NCBI GenBank assembly: GCA_001683825.1
Contig: LXTR01000019.1
Span: forward strand, 17,915 to 81,914
Direction: 5' to 3'
DNA length: 64,000 bases
Source of the DNA: Flavobacteriaceae bacterium CP2B
Lineage (GTDB): Bacteria; Bacteroidota; Bacteroidia; Flavobacteriales; Flavobacteriaceae
The notes beneath the pieces were generated by a model that had not been told where the DNA came from, ran no database searches, and saw only the letters and a program-made list of their open reading frames with translations. The translations under genes were made by a program, and so were the position numbers. Within the stretch, counting starts at the first letter, position 1, and each line of letters starts with the position of its first letter. Of the stretch, positions 37,443 through 45,733 are shown in pieces.

Positions 37443-37994
37443 CTAGGGGTTTTGGAGGATGTAGACCTCGGTGGCCCCTAGTCCGTATTTCTGATAATCG
37501 GCATCGTAAAATCGTACGTTCTCGTACCTGCCAAACAGGTAGGCCAGTTCCTCCTTCAGAATCCCTTCCCCCACCCCATGGATAAAGACTACTTTCTGTA
37601 TGCGCTTTTGCATGGCAAATTCCAGCTGCCTTTTGGCCGTATCCAACTGCAGGTTGAGGATGTCGTATTTGGTCATGCCCCGGGTGCCGGGCACCAATTG
37701 ATGGATGTGGAGGTCGACCTCCATTTTTGGGGCGTTGCGTTCTTTGCGTTTGGGGACTGTCCTTTTCTTTGAAGCCGCCTTTTCTTCCGCGGTCCGGGCC
37801 CTGGCCGCTTCAGCGGGGGTGACACTGAGTCGTTCCTGCCCGGAAAGGCGCAGGAGTTCGGAGGCCTTATAGCGGAGATGAAAACCGTCCCGGCTCTCTA
37901 TGGTTATCCAGTCGCCCTCCAGGGCCACTACCACCCCTTTGGTAGTATCGTCCACCGCCTCGACCTTATCTCCTATGTGGAATCCGGCTGCCAT
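37443..37994 (-). CDS. Smr-domain protein (MutS2 C-terminal-like)
   Basis: 183 residues. The N-terminal part is a KOW/SH3-like fold (FHIGDKVEAVDDTTKGVVVALEGDWITIES), then a Lys/Arg-rich linker (about 78-90), then an Smr domain with DLHIHQL and VVFIHGVGEGILKEEL, the signature of Smr nucleases. Stand-alone Smr proteins act on RNA at stalled ribosomes or on DNA; which applies here is not visible. Its ATG directly abuts the stop of the upstream 65-residue membrane gene. Confidence 0.9.
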   Translation of the reverse strand: MAAGFHIGDKVEAVDDTTKGVVVALEGDWITIESRDGFHLRYKASELLRLSGQERLSVTPAEAARARTAEEKAASKKRTVPKRKERNAPKMEVDLHIHQLVPGTRGMTKYDILNLQLDTAKRQLEFAMQKRIQKVVFIHGVGEGILKEELAYLFGRYENVRFYDADYQKYGLGATEVYILQNP

Positions 37995-38192
37995 TTATTC
38001 CGCGGGGCCTCCCTCTTCGCCTTCCTTATTGCCGGAATTGACCCAGGTCCTGGAAGCACTATAGACGCCAAACATTAAAAGGACGATCCCCAGGCTAAAT
38101 GCGTACTCTTTACGCAGGAGGCTATCACCGCTCGCCATCAGGGCAGCACCCAACAATATCAGGAGAAAATAAAAGGTGTGTTTTGTTTTCAT
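37995..38192 (-). CDS. Small two-helix membrane protein, unknown
   Basis: 65 residues with two hydrophobic helices (about residues 6-22 and 31-46) and a charged, Gly/Glu-rich tail. The start is the ATG at 38192, ten bases or less from a consensus -7 box (38197-38204), so the longer upstream frame is rejected. It is cotranscribed with the Smr gene. Function unknown. Confidence 0.78.
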   Translation of the reverse strand: MKTKHTFYFLLILLGAALMASGDSLLRKEYAFSLGIVLLMFGVYSASRTWVNSGNKEGEEGGPAE

Positions 38193-38196
38193 TACC

Positions 38197-38204
38197 CAAA
38201 AATA
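38197..38204 (-). promoter_or_regulatory. -7 promoter box (TATTTTTG) for the small membrane gene and smr
   Basis: Exact TAnnTTTG match on the minus strand, 4 bases before the ATG. A near-consensus plus-strand box (TATTTTTC, 38209-38216) overlaps this region, so 38193-38236 is a compact divergent promoter. Confidence 0.55.
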
Positions 38205-38236
38205 ATAGTATTTTTCGGTTACCGAACGCAGATGGA

Positions 38237-38542
38237 ATGAATTCCGGAACCAACCCACTTGCCGCCTCTTTGGAGAATTATATGTTGCCGTGCCTGAACA
38301 AGGAGTTTTTGGGGGTGGAATGCCCGGGCTGTGGATTGCAGCGCTCAGTGGCACTGCTATTTCAGGGAGAGTTTGCCCAGGCCTTTGTCATGTATCCCGC
38401 GATCTATACCCTGCTGCTGCTTTTTGGGTTCCTGATCGCAGACCAGTTTTTCACTTTCCGCCATGCCAACAAGATCAGTATCGGGCTGATGGCGACCACC
38501 GTGTTCTTGATTCTGACCAACTTTCTCCTGAAATTCTTCTAA
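38237..38542 (+). CDS. DUF2752 membrane protein
   Basis: 101 residues. The DUF2752 signature CPGCGLQRS lies at residues 29-37, followed by two hydrophobic segments (VMYPAIYTLLLLFGFLIA and IGLMATTVFLILTNFLL). The Cys pair could bind metal or form a disulfide. In Bacteroidota, DUF2752 genes often stand next to CCC-motif membrane genes, as here (10 bases to the next gene). Start ATG at 38237; the family function is unknown. Confidence 0.88.
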   Translation: MNSGTNPLAASLENYMLPCLNKEFLGVECPGCGLQRSVALLFQGEFAQAFVMYPAIYTLLLLFGFLIADQFFTFRHANKISIGLMATTVFLILTNFLLKFF

Positions 38543-38552
38543 CCAAACAATT

Positions 38553-38885
38553 ATGGAACAACAAAAACTACCCAATGTAACCATTGCCATTGTCCTGGCC
38601 ATTTTCTCGTTCATTTGTTGCTGTTTTGGAGGGATCCCCGGGGCTATCCTGGCGGGTATTTCCTTTTTCCTTGTCCGGAAAGACGAACAGCGGTACTTTG
38701 AAAACCCGGAACAATACTCCAACTACAGCCAGCTGAAAACCGCCAAGGTCATCGCCATTATCGGCCTGGTGCTCGGAATCCTGTATTTTATCTGGACCTA
38801 CTACCAGATTTCCCAAATGGGCGGATGGGACATGTATATGGAAAAATCCAGGGAGATGATGGAACAATGGGGCATAGAGGAATAA
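38553..38885 (+). CDS. CCC-motif membrane protein, copy 1
   Basis: 110 residues, two to three hydrophobic segments. The run of three Cys (ICCCFGG, residues 22-24) directly after the first half of a transmembrane helix and before GIPGAILAGISFFL is the mark of the Bacteroidota 'CCC motif membrane protein' family, related to DUF4190-like proteins. It pairs with the DUF2752 gene before it and a paralogue after it. Clustered membrane cysteines suggest lipidation or metal binding (inference). Confidence 0.85.
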   Translation: MEQQKLPNVTIAIVLAIFSFICCCFGGIPGAILAGISFFLVRKDEQRYFENPEQYSNYSQLKTAKVIAIIGLVLGILYFIWTYYQISQMGGWDMYMEKSREMMEQWGIEE

Positions 38886-38908
38886 CCAACAAAGCAATTG
38901 AATAACCT

Positions 38909-39217
38909 ATGAGCCAACAACCCTTACCCGGTGCCAGTACGGTACTCACCATGGGCATCCTGTCTATTGTGGGTGCCCTGGTCTGCTGCGGGCCCTTTGC
39001 CGCAATTTTCAGCATCATCGGACTGACCAAGGCCAAGAGCGTCAAACGCATCTACGAGGACAACCCGGGCATGTATTCGGGCTACGAGAGTGTCAATACC
39101 GGTCGTATCCTCTCCTACGTCGGACTGGCACTTTCCCTGCTGATGCTGATTGTCGTGATCGCCTATTTTGGTTTTATCGTGGCGATGATCGGCGCGTCGG
39201 GAGAGTTCGATTTTTAA
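38909..39217 (+). CDS. CCC-motif-like membrane protein, copy 2
   Basis: 102 residues; paralogue of the preceding gene with the same plan: short Pro/Gln-rich N-terminus, helix with VCCGPFAAIFSIIGL (Cys 26-27, third Cys replaced by Gly), a conserved charged stretch (KSVKRIYEDNPGMYSGYESV, cf. EQRYFENPEQYSNYSQL in copy 1), then a second helix. It is followed by a strong convergent terminator. Confidence 0.82.
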   Translation: MSQQPLPGASTVLTMGILSIVGALVCCGPFAAIFSIIGLTKAKSVKRIYEDNPGMYSGYESVNTGRILSYVGLALSLLMLIVVIAYFGFIVAMIGASGEFDF

Positions 39218-39231
39218 CCTCCGCCTCAAAC

Positions 39232-39264
39232 CAACGCCGCCCGTTCATGTAACGGGCGGCGTTG
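39232..39264. terminator. Bidirectional hairpin terminator between the CCC-motif genes and recQ
   Basis: A perfect 14-bp stem (39232-39245 with 39251-39264) around the 5-base loop CATGT. The downstream tracts are only moderately T-rich on either side, but the stem is very strong and the flanking genes converge on it. Confidence 0.8.
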
Positions 39265-39297
39265 TTGTATTATGTGGGTTGCGGGAAAACCGCTGTA

Positions 39298-41499
39298 TCA
39301 ATTGGCCACCTCACTCATGAATTTGAGCCGGTAGAGGCGAAGTTCCTCGTCTTCGTATTCCCCCTCAAATTCCTTTAGGGCCTCCTCTATATCATCGGTT
39401 TCAGCTTCCAGGAAGTATTCGTGTATTTCCTCCTGTTGGTCTTCATCCAAAATCTCATCAATCCAGTACCCCAGGTTGAGTTTGGTCCCGCTAAAGACTA
39501 TTTGTTCCATTTCCTTTACCAACTCGGGCAGTTCCAGGCCTTTGGAAGAAGCGATATCGTCCAGGGGCAGTTTGCGGTCTACGTTCTGTATAATGTATAA
39601 CTTCAACCCGGAATTGGCCCCGGTGCTTTTGACCACCAGGTCATCGGGGCGCACCACATCGTTTTCCTGCACGTATTTCTCAATAAGTTGCAGAAAGGGT
39701 TTCCCGTACTTACGGGCCTTGCCTTCGCCTACCCCGTGGATGTTCACCAGTTCATCCATGTTAATGGGGTATTTTAGGGCCATATCCTCCAGGGAAGGAT
39801 CCTGGAAGATGACAAAGGGCGGGATATCCTGCTTTTGGGCTTCTTTCTTGCGGAGTTCCTTCAACAGCCGGAGCAAATTTTCATCGGCCACGGCCGCCGT
39901 ACCTTTCCTGGAACTGATAATGGCGTTGTCAGTCTCCTGGTTGTAGATATGGTCTTTGGTCATCATAAAAGACCCGGGGGCCTTTAAGAAGTCTTCCCCG
40001 GCCTTGGTGATGTGCAGGATCCCGTATTGTTCGATTTCCTTTTTCAGCAGGCCGGCGACCAGCACCTGTCGGATGAGGGCCATCCAGTAGTGCTTGTCCT
40101 TTTCGGCACCAATGCCGAATATGGATTTTTCATTGGTTTTGTGGGAGGCGATGAGGGCGTTGGTACGCCCGGTAAGGGTCTTTACAACTTCCCTGGCCTT
40201 GAACTTTTCATGGGTTTGGATCACCACCTGGAGCAGGCGCGCCACATCTTCCGAGGCTTCCTGTTTTTCTTTGGGGTTCCGGGCGTTGTCATCCATATCG
40301 GCCCCTTCCCCGTTTACTTCATCAAATTGCTCCCCGAAGTAATGCAGGATGAATTTGCGGCGCGACATGGAGGTTTCGGCATAGGCCACAATCTCCTGCA
40401 AAAGGGCGTTCCCTATTTCCTGTTCAGCCACCGGTTTCCCCGACATGAACTTTTCCAGTTTCTCAATATCCTTGTAGGAATAAAAGGCCAGGCAGTGCCC
40501 TTCGCCCCCATCCCTTCCGGCGCGCCCGGTTTCCTGGTAATAGCTCTCGATGCTTTTGGGGATATCGTGATGGATCACGTAGCGGACATCGGGTTTGTCG
40601 ATCCCCATCCCGAAGGCGATGGTGGCAACGACCACGTCTACTTCTTCCATCAGGAACATATCCTGGTACCTGGACCTTGTTTTGGCGTCAAAGCCAGCGT
40701 GGTAGGGAACAGCACTCACACCGTTTACCTGCAGCACCTGTGCCAGCTCCTCGACCCGTTTCCGGCTCAGGCAATAGATAATACCCGACTTCCCGGCATT
40801 TTTCTTGACGAAACGGATGATATCGGCATCCACGTCTTTGGTCTTGGGCCGTACCTCGTAAAAAAGGTTGGGCCGGTTGAAGGAGGCCTTGAATACCTTG
40901 GCATCGGGGATCCCCAGGTTCTTGATGATATCTTCCTGGACCTTGGGGGTCGCGGTAGCGGTAAGGCCTACGATAGGGATGTCATCGCCCAGGCGGTTGA
41001 TGATGGCCCTGAGGTTTCGGTATTCGGGCCGGAAATCGTGCCCCCATTCCGAAATACAATGGGCTTCATCGATGGCTACAAAAGACAGGGGGACAGATTG
41101 AAGGAAGTCCACGTATTCATCCTTGGTAAGTGATTCCGGGGCTACATACAGCAGTTTGGTCACCCCTCCCTCGATATCCTTTTTCACCTGTTTGATCTCG
41201 GTTTTCGTAAGGGACGAATTAAGGACATGCGCAATCCCCGCAGAGTCCGACACGCCGCGTATGGCATCCACCTGGTTTTTCATCAGGGCGATCAGGGGCG
41301 AAACCACGATGGCGGTACCTTCCTTGATCAATGCCGGGAGCTGGTAGCAGAGTGATTTTCCGCCCCCTGTCGGCATGATTACAAAGGTATGGTTCCCCTG
41401 TACGACATTTTTAATAACTTCTTCTTGAAGACCTTTAAACTTGGAAAAACCAAAATATTTTTTCAATGAGGCATGCAGATCAATCTCATTCAGAATCAT
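39298..41499 (-). CDS. recQ: ATP-dependent DNA helicase RecQ
   Basis: 733 residues. The SF2 helicase core has Walker A MPTGGGKSLCYQLPA, DEAH in AIDEAHCISEWGHDFRPEY, TATA motif GLTATATPKVQEDI, and motif VI YYQETGRAGRDG. The zinc-binding region lacks the canonical Cys cluster in this branch. It is followed by an RQC region, an HRDC domain (NMDELVNIHGVGEGKARKYGKPFLQLIEKYV) and an acidic C-terminal extension. I start at the ATG at 41499; an in-frame GTG at 41541 adds 14 residues without clear support. Confidence 0.95.
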   Translation of the reverse strand: MILNEIDLHASLKKYFGFSKFKGLQEEVIKNVVQGNHTFVIMPTGGGKSLCYQLPALIKEGTAIVVSPLIALMKNQVDAIRGVSDSAGIAHVLNSSLTKTEIKQVKKDIEGGVTKLLYVAPESLTKDEYVDFLQSVPLSFVAIDEAHCISEWGHDFRPEYRNLRAIINRLGDDIPIVGLTATATPKVQEDIIKNLGIPDAKVFKASFNRPNLFYEVRPKTKDVDADIIRFVKKNAGKSGIIYCLSRKRVEELAQVLQVNGVSAVPYHAGFDAKTRSRYQDMFLMEEVDVVVATIAFGMGIDKPDVRYVIHHDIPKSIESYYQETGRAGRDGGEGHCLAFYSYKDIEKLEKFMSGKPVAEQEIGNALLQEIVAYAETSMSRRKFILHYFGEQFDEVNGEGADMDDNARNPKEKQEASEDVARLLQVVIQTHEKFKAREVVKTLTGRTNALIASHKTNEKSIFGIGAEKDKHYWMALIRQVLVAGLLKKEIEQYGILHITKAGEDFLKAPGSFMMTKDHIYNQETDNAIISSRKGTAAVADENLLRLLKELRKKEAQKQDIPPFVIFQDPSLEDMALKYPINMDELVNIHGVGEGKARKYGKPFLQLIEKYVQENDVVRPDDLVVKSTGANSGLKLYIIQNVDRKLPLDDIASSKGLELPELVKEMEQIVFSGTKLNLGYWIDEILDEDQQEEIHEYFLEAETDDIEEALKEFEGEYEDEELRLYRLKFMSEVAN

Positions 41500-41638
41500 G
41501 CTTTCTTTTTTTATAGCCACCGTCGATGATTTACTGTTCACTTGCAGTCCATTAAGAGAGGAACATATATCTAGCCATAGGGTTAACGTGGCAGATGATT
41601 TAGTAGTATTTTAAAATCCCCTATAAAATAAGTTTGTG

Positions 41639-41646
41639 TACTTTTG
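41639..41646 (+). promoter_or_regulatory. -7 promoter box (TACTTTTG) for kdsD-tatC
   Basis: Exact TAnnTTTG match in the 200-base divergent region between recQ and kdsD, about 60 bases upstream of the kdsD start, so the leader is comparatively long. Confidence 0.55.
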
Positions 41647-41706
41647 TTTCCTAAATATTAAATATAAGACAATCTTTTAGATTGCCTTTATATTTAAGGA
41701 TATTTT

Positions 41707-42705
41707 GTGATAGCCAAAAACCTTAATTTCAGCAGCACCTTGAGCAACGGAAAAGCTATACTTAACATAGCAAAAAAGACCATAGAAACCGAAGCCGAAG
41801 CTATCCAGAACCTCTCTTTACTCCTGGATGCATCCTTTGCCGAAGCCGTAGAATACATTTTGCATTCCGAAGGACGCGTCATCGTTTCGGGCATCGGCAA
41901 AAGTGCCATTATCGCTTCCAAGATCGTAGCGACATTGAACTCTACGGGCACCCCCGCTATCTTCATGCACGCGGCCGACGCCATTCACGGCGATATGGGC
42001 ATTATCCAGAAAAACGATGTCGTGATCCTTATTTCCAAAAGCGGGAATACGCCCGAGATAAAAATGCTGGCCCCATTGGTCAGGCAGGGCGGCAATAAAC
42101 TGATCGGGATGACCGGCAGCCCGGATTCATTCCTGGGGCGGCAGGCCGACTTCATACTGAACACCTTTGTTGAAAAGGAAGCCTGCCCCAACAACCTGGC
42201 CCCTACCACCAGTACGACGGCCCAGCTGGTCCTGGGCGATGCCCTTGCCATCTGCTTGTTGGAACTCAGGGGCTTTAGCAGCAAGGATTTCGCCAAATAC
42301 CACCCCGGGGGCACCCTGGGCAAAAAATTGTACCTCCGCGTATCGGATATCGCCCAGGCGAACCAAAAGCCGCAGGTAGACGTCAATGCCGATGTGAAGC
42401 AGGTGATCATCGAGATCTCCGAAAAAATGCTCGGGGCGACAGCCGTGATGGAAAACGACCGGATTATGGGGATCGTAACCGATGGGGACATACGGCGCAT
42501 GCTCAATAAATACGAAAATATCAACGGACTGAAAGCCAGGGACATCATGACCCCCAACCCCAAAACCATAGAAACAGACGTTTTGGCCATCAAAGCCCTC
42601 AAAGACATGCAGGACAAGGGCATTTCCCAACTCCTGGCCGTGGAGGGCGATACCTATATGGGCGTGGTCCATTTACATAACCTAATAAACGAGGGAATTC
42701 TCTGA
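41707..42705 (+). CDS. kdsD: Arabinose-5-phosphate isomerase (KdsD/KpsF family)
   Basis: Converts ribulose 5-phosphate to arabinose 5-phosphate, precursor of the LPS sugar Kdo. 332 residues: a SIS domain (GRVIVSGIGKSAIIASKIVATLNSTGTPAIFMHAADAIHGD begins with the sugar-phosphate site, then ISKSGNTPEIK) and two CBS domains (VTDGDIRRM; KDMQDKGISQLLAV). The start is uncertain: GTG at 41707 is used here, but a TTG at 41740 would begin nearer to where most family members start. Its TGA overlaps the tatC ATG (TGATG). Confidence 0.9.
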   Translation: MIAKNLNFSSTLSNGKAILNIAKKTIETEAEAIQNLSLLLDASFAEAVEYILHSEGRVIVSGIGKSAIIASKIVATLNSTGTPAIFMHAADAIHGDMGIIQKNDVVILISKSGNTPEIKMLAPLVRQGGNKLIGMTGSPDSFLGRQADFILNTFVEKEACPNNLAPTTSTTAQLVLGDALAICLLELRGFSSKDFAKYHPGGTLGKKLYLRVSDIAQANQKPQVDVNADVKQVIIEISEKMLGATAVMENDRIMGIVTDGDIRRMLNKYENINGLKARDIMTPNPKTIETDVLAIKALKDMQDKGISQLLAVEGDTYMGVVHLHNLINEGIL

Positions 42706-43544
42706 TGGCAAAAAAACGAAAAGACCCGAATGAGATGTCTTTTTTAGATCATCTCGAAGAACTGCGGTGGCACCTGATCCGATCTACCATGGCAGTCGTC
42801 ATTATAGGCCTGGTGGCATTTTTGATGAAGGATTTTATTTTTGACACCATCATCTTTGGTCCCAAGAAAGCCGATTTTCCAACCTACGGCATGTTTTGTG
42901 AATTGTCCAAGACCCTCGGGTTTAGCGAGGCCTTTTGCGGTGGCGGCCCCAATTTTCGCGTGCAAAGCCGGGTCATGGCCGGACAGTTCTCTGCCCATAT
43001 CTGGACCTCCATCTGGGCGGGCTTCATCCTGGGGTTTCCATATATCCTGTATGAAATGTGGAAATTCATCAGTCCGGGGCTTTACGAAAAAGAACGTCGC
43101 AATTCCCGGGGCTTTATCCTGGTGGCTTCGCTGCTTTTCTTCCTTGGGGTGTGTTTTGGGTACTATATCGTAGCCCCGCTCTCTATCAATTTCCTTGGAA
43201 GTTATACGGTGAGTGAAGAGGTGTTTAACGATATCGACCTCGGGTCCTATATCGCTACCGTAAGGGCTTCGGTCATTGCCTGCGGGCTGATCTTTGAACT
43301 TCCCATCGTGATCTTCTTTCTCACCAAGGCAGGTCTGGTGACCCCGGAAATCCTTAAAAAATACCGAAAAATGGCCCTGGTGATCGTGCTCATCGTATCG
43401 GCCGTGATCACCCCGCCCGATGTGGCCAGCCAGATCATCGTGGCCATCCCGGTACTCATCCTGTACCAGGTTAGTATATACATCTCGGGCTATGTCCTGA
43501 AGAGGGATGCCAAAAAAGCTAAAAGAAATGCCAAACCCAGTTGA
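42705..43544 (+). CDS. tatC: Sec-independent translocase subunit TatC
   Basis: 279 residues and six transmembrane segments. TatC recognises twin-arginine signal peptides. MSFLDHLEELRWHLIRS at the N-terminus is the family signature; FPYILYEMWKFISPGLYEKERR and AVITPPDVASQIIVAIPV are also diagnostic. It starts within the kdsD stop and is followed by a CMD-family gene overlapping its 3' end. No tatA or tatB is adjacent. At least one likely client is in the window (the oxidoreductase at 54197). Confidence 0.96.
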   Translation: MAKKRKDPNEMSFLDHLEELRWHLIRSTMAVVIIGLVAFLMKDFIFDTIIFGPKKADFPTYGMFCELSKTLGFSEAFCGGGPNFRVQSRVMAGQFSAHIWTSIWAGFILGFPYILYEMWKFISPGLYEKERRNSRGFILVASLLFFLGVCFGYYIVAPLSINFLGSYTVSEEVFNDIDLGSYIATVRASVIACGLIFELPIVIFFLTKAGLVTPEILKKYRKMALVIVLIVSAVITPPDVASQIIVAIPVLILYQVSIYISGYVLKRDAKKAKRNAKPS

Positions 43545-43878
43545 GGAATTTAACGACTACCGCGCGCGGATGAATGAAAAGTTGCTGGAAAGCGACAACA
43601 AGGTCATCAAACGCATATTCAACCTGGACACCAATGCCTACAGCCCGGGGGCCCTTGATGTAAAGACCAAGGAATTGCTCGGCCTGGTAGCCTCCGCCGT
43701 CCTGCGTTGCGACGATTGTGTAAAATACCACCTGGAAAGCTGCAGCAAACAGGGCGCCAGCCGGGAAGAGGTGTTAGAAACCCTTGCCATCGCTACCCTT
43801 GTCGGGGGCACCATCGTCATCCCCCACCTCAGAAGGGCCTATGAATACTGGGAACTATTGGAACAACAACAAGGTTAA
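43528..43878 (+). CDS. Carboxymuconolactone decarboxylase (CMD/AhpD-like) family protein
   Basis: 116 residues. CMD fold with the redox-type motif CDDCVKYHLE (CxxC plus His), as in AhpD-like peroxidase partners. DVKTKELLGLVASAVLRC and REEVLETLAIATLVGGTIVIPHLRRAYE fit the family. I prefer the ATG at 43528 (MPNPVEEFNDYR) over 43507 because it reduces the overlap with tatC to 17 bases and matches the usual N-terminus. Exact substrate unknown. Confidence 0.88.
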   Translation: MPNPVEEFNDYRARMNEKLLESDNKVIKRIFNLDTNAYSPGALDVKTKELLGLVASAVLRCDDCVKYHLESCSKQGASREEVLETLAIATLVGGTIVIPHLRRAYEYWELLEQQQG

Positions 43879-43916
43879 AAATATCGCAAAACTTTCGGTA
43901 CCCATCGGGAAAGCCG

Positions 43917-43924
43917 TAGTTTTG
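43917..43924 (+). promoter_or_regulatory. -7 promoter box (TAGTTTTG) for lptB
   Basis: Exact TAnnTTTG match, eight bases before the ATG at 43933 (14 before the second ATG at 43939). Confidence 0.6.
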
Positions 43925-43932
43925 ACCAAGCC

Positions 43933-44679
43933 ATGCCTATGAAGCTCCGAGCAGAGAACATCATGAAATCCTACCGAGGCCGTAAAGTGGTCAAGGGCAT
44001 CTCCCTGGAAGTCAACCAGGGGGAGATCGTCGGGTTGCTTGGGCCCAACGGGGCGGGAAAGACCACCTCTTTCTACATGATCGTGGGGCTGATCAAACCC
44101 AACGGGGGCAACATCTACCTGGACGACATGGAAATCACCAACTTCCCCATGTACAAGCGTGCCCAGTACGGTATAGGCTACCTGGCCCAGGAAGCTTCGG
44201 TATTCCGCAAACTAAGCGTGGAAAAAAACATCCTGAGCGTCTTGCAGCTCACAAAACTCAGCAAGCAGGAACAGCACCGGCGAATGGAGTCGCTTTTGGA
44301 AGAATTCGGGCTGACCCATATCCGGAAGAACCGGGGCGACCTCCTCTCGGGCGGGGAACGAAGGAGGACCGAAATCGCCAGGGCCCTCGCCACAGACCCC
44401 AAATTCATTTTATTGGATGAGCCATTCGCAGGGGTAGACCCGGTCGCCGTTGAAGACATCCAACGCATTGTCGCCCAGCTAAAAAACAAGAATATAGGCA
44501 TCCTGATCACAGACCACAATGTGCAGGAGACCCTGGCCATCACAGAACGTTCCTACCTCATGTTCGAGGGGGGCATCCTTAAATCGGGCATCCCCGAAGT
44601 GCTGGCAGAGGACGAAATGGTGCGAAAAGTATACCTGGGCCAAAATTTTGAACTCCGGAAGAAAAAGCTCGATTTTTAA
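43933..44679 (+). CDS. lptB: LPS export ABC transporter ATP-binding protein LptB
   Basis: 248 residues. ATPase driving LPS extraction by LptFG. Walker [10 protein letters not shown] at residues 37-45, Q-loop [20 protein letters not shown], signature [15 protein letters not shown], Walker [21 protein letters not shown]-loop [12 protein letters not shown]. These subgroup features (for example the [10 protein letters not shown] and DHNVRE/DHNVQE segments) separate LptB from branched-chain amino acid ATPases. A basic C-terminal extension (RKKKLDF) follows. The start could also be the ATG at 43939. Confidence 0.95.
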   Translation: MPMKLRAENIMKSYRGRKVVKGISLEVNQGEIVGLLGPNGAGKTTSFYMIVGLIKPNGGNIYLDDMEITNFPMYKRAQYGIGYLAQEASVFRKLSVEKNILSVLQLTKLSKQEQHRRMESLLEEFGLTHIRKNRGDLLSGGERRRTEIARALATDPKFILLDEPFAGVDPVAVEDIQRIVAQLKNKNIGILITDHNVQETLAITERSYLMFEGGILKSGIPEVLAEDEMVRKVYLGQNFELRKKKLDF

Positions 44680-44805
44680 GCTGAATAGACCCCTTTAAAT
44701 CCCTTCTGCTCCTGACCGCTACCACCCGCTTACCCCGGAAAGCCAACGCCAGGCCCCGGCTATAGAAGTTTGGGCTCCCGGTAACCGGCCGCATTACCCC
44801 CTGTT

Positions 44806-45534
44806 TTAATCAGCGCCTTTGCTGAACAGGGAACTAAGTATATAGATCGCCAATATCAAAGGGATGGCCAAAAACTGCAGGGTCAGGAGAAGCACCAGGC
44901 TAAGGATCACAAAAAGGTAGCGCAGCGCATTGTCCTGAAAGCTCCAGTTGTCAAACTTCAGTGCGAACAAGCGTATGGGGGCATTCAGGAGGAAACTGCT
45001 CAACAGGGTCTGCCCAAACAGGAACCAGGGGTTCAAAATCAACGAATTCAAGGCATCGTTCCCATGGTAGAGCAAAATCAGGGGCAAAGACAGGATCAAC
45101 AGGGCGTTGGCCGGCGTGGGCAACCCCACAAAGGAGGAAACCTGGTTTTCGTCTATATTGAAACGGGCCAACCGGTAGGCAGAAGCCAGGGTGATCAAAA
45201 ACCCCAGGAAGGGAAAAAGGCCGGCCCAGCCGAAAGCAGCTCCGGCCTCACCGTGGTTCCACCCTCCTGTCTGCGACATATCCATGAGTTGGAACATCAC
45301 CAGGCCCGGGACCAGGCCGCTGGTAATCATGTCTGCCAGCGAGTCGAGTTGTATCCCCAAATCGCTCTGCACCTTCAACAAACGGGCCAGCAGGCCGTCA
45401 AAATAATCAAAAAAGATGCCCAGGAAAACAAACAGGGCCGTAAGTTCCATCTCGTTGCGCATCGCGAATACCGCCGCCACACAGCCACAGAGGACATTGA
45501 GCAGGGTTATCAGGTTGGGGATATGACGTATCAT
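44806..45534 (-). CDS. pssA: CDP-diacylglycerol-serine O-phosphatidyltransferase
   Basis: 242 residues, multiple membrane helices. The CDP-alcohol phosphotransferase motif is intact: D-x2-DG-x2-AR-x8-G-x3-D-x3-D in FDYFDGLLARLLKVQSDLG followed by IQLDSLAD. It makes phosphatidylserine, precursor of phosphatidylethanolamine. Substrate assignment to serine rests on overall similarity to the PssA branch (PNLITLLNVLCGC N-terminus). It is convergent with lptB; the 126 bases between them hold no gene. Confidence 0.88.
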   Translation of the reverse strand: MIRHIPNLITLLNVLCGCVAAVFAMRNEMELTALFVFLGIFFDYFDGLLARLLKVQSDLGIQLDSLADMITSGLVPGLVMFQLMDMSQTGGWNHGEAGAAFGWAGLFPFLGFLITLASAYRLARFNIDENQVSSFVGLPTPANALLILSLPLILLYHGNDALNSLILNPWFLFGQTLLSSFLLNAPIRLFALKFDNWSFQDNALRYLFVILSLVLLLTLQFLAIPLILAIYILSSLFSKGAD

Positions 45535-45733
45535 GTTTGGCGGTTTGGGTAAAAATAAGACAAATTTCAGGAAGGGCGGAGGCCGCCACTACTTTGGGCG
45601 GGGGAGAATGCAAACTTTGCGATCTCCTTGGGGAACCGCGAGATAAATTAGCCCCCGCCTGACCCTGAAGGTCCGGTTTTTATTCAGATATTTGCGGGAA
45701 TGAACGCAACGAAAAACGGTAAGACCCTCTGAG

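Noticed and set aside
38210..38219. ATTTTTCGGT resembling half of the shared peptide-gene element
   Set aside because: The CTGGC half is missing, and it overlaps the divergent promoter at 38193-38236; a 10-base match is likely by chance.
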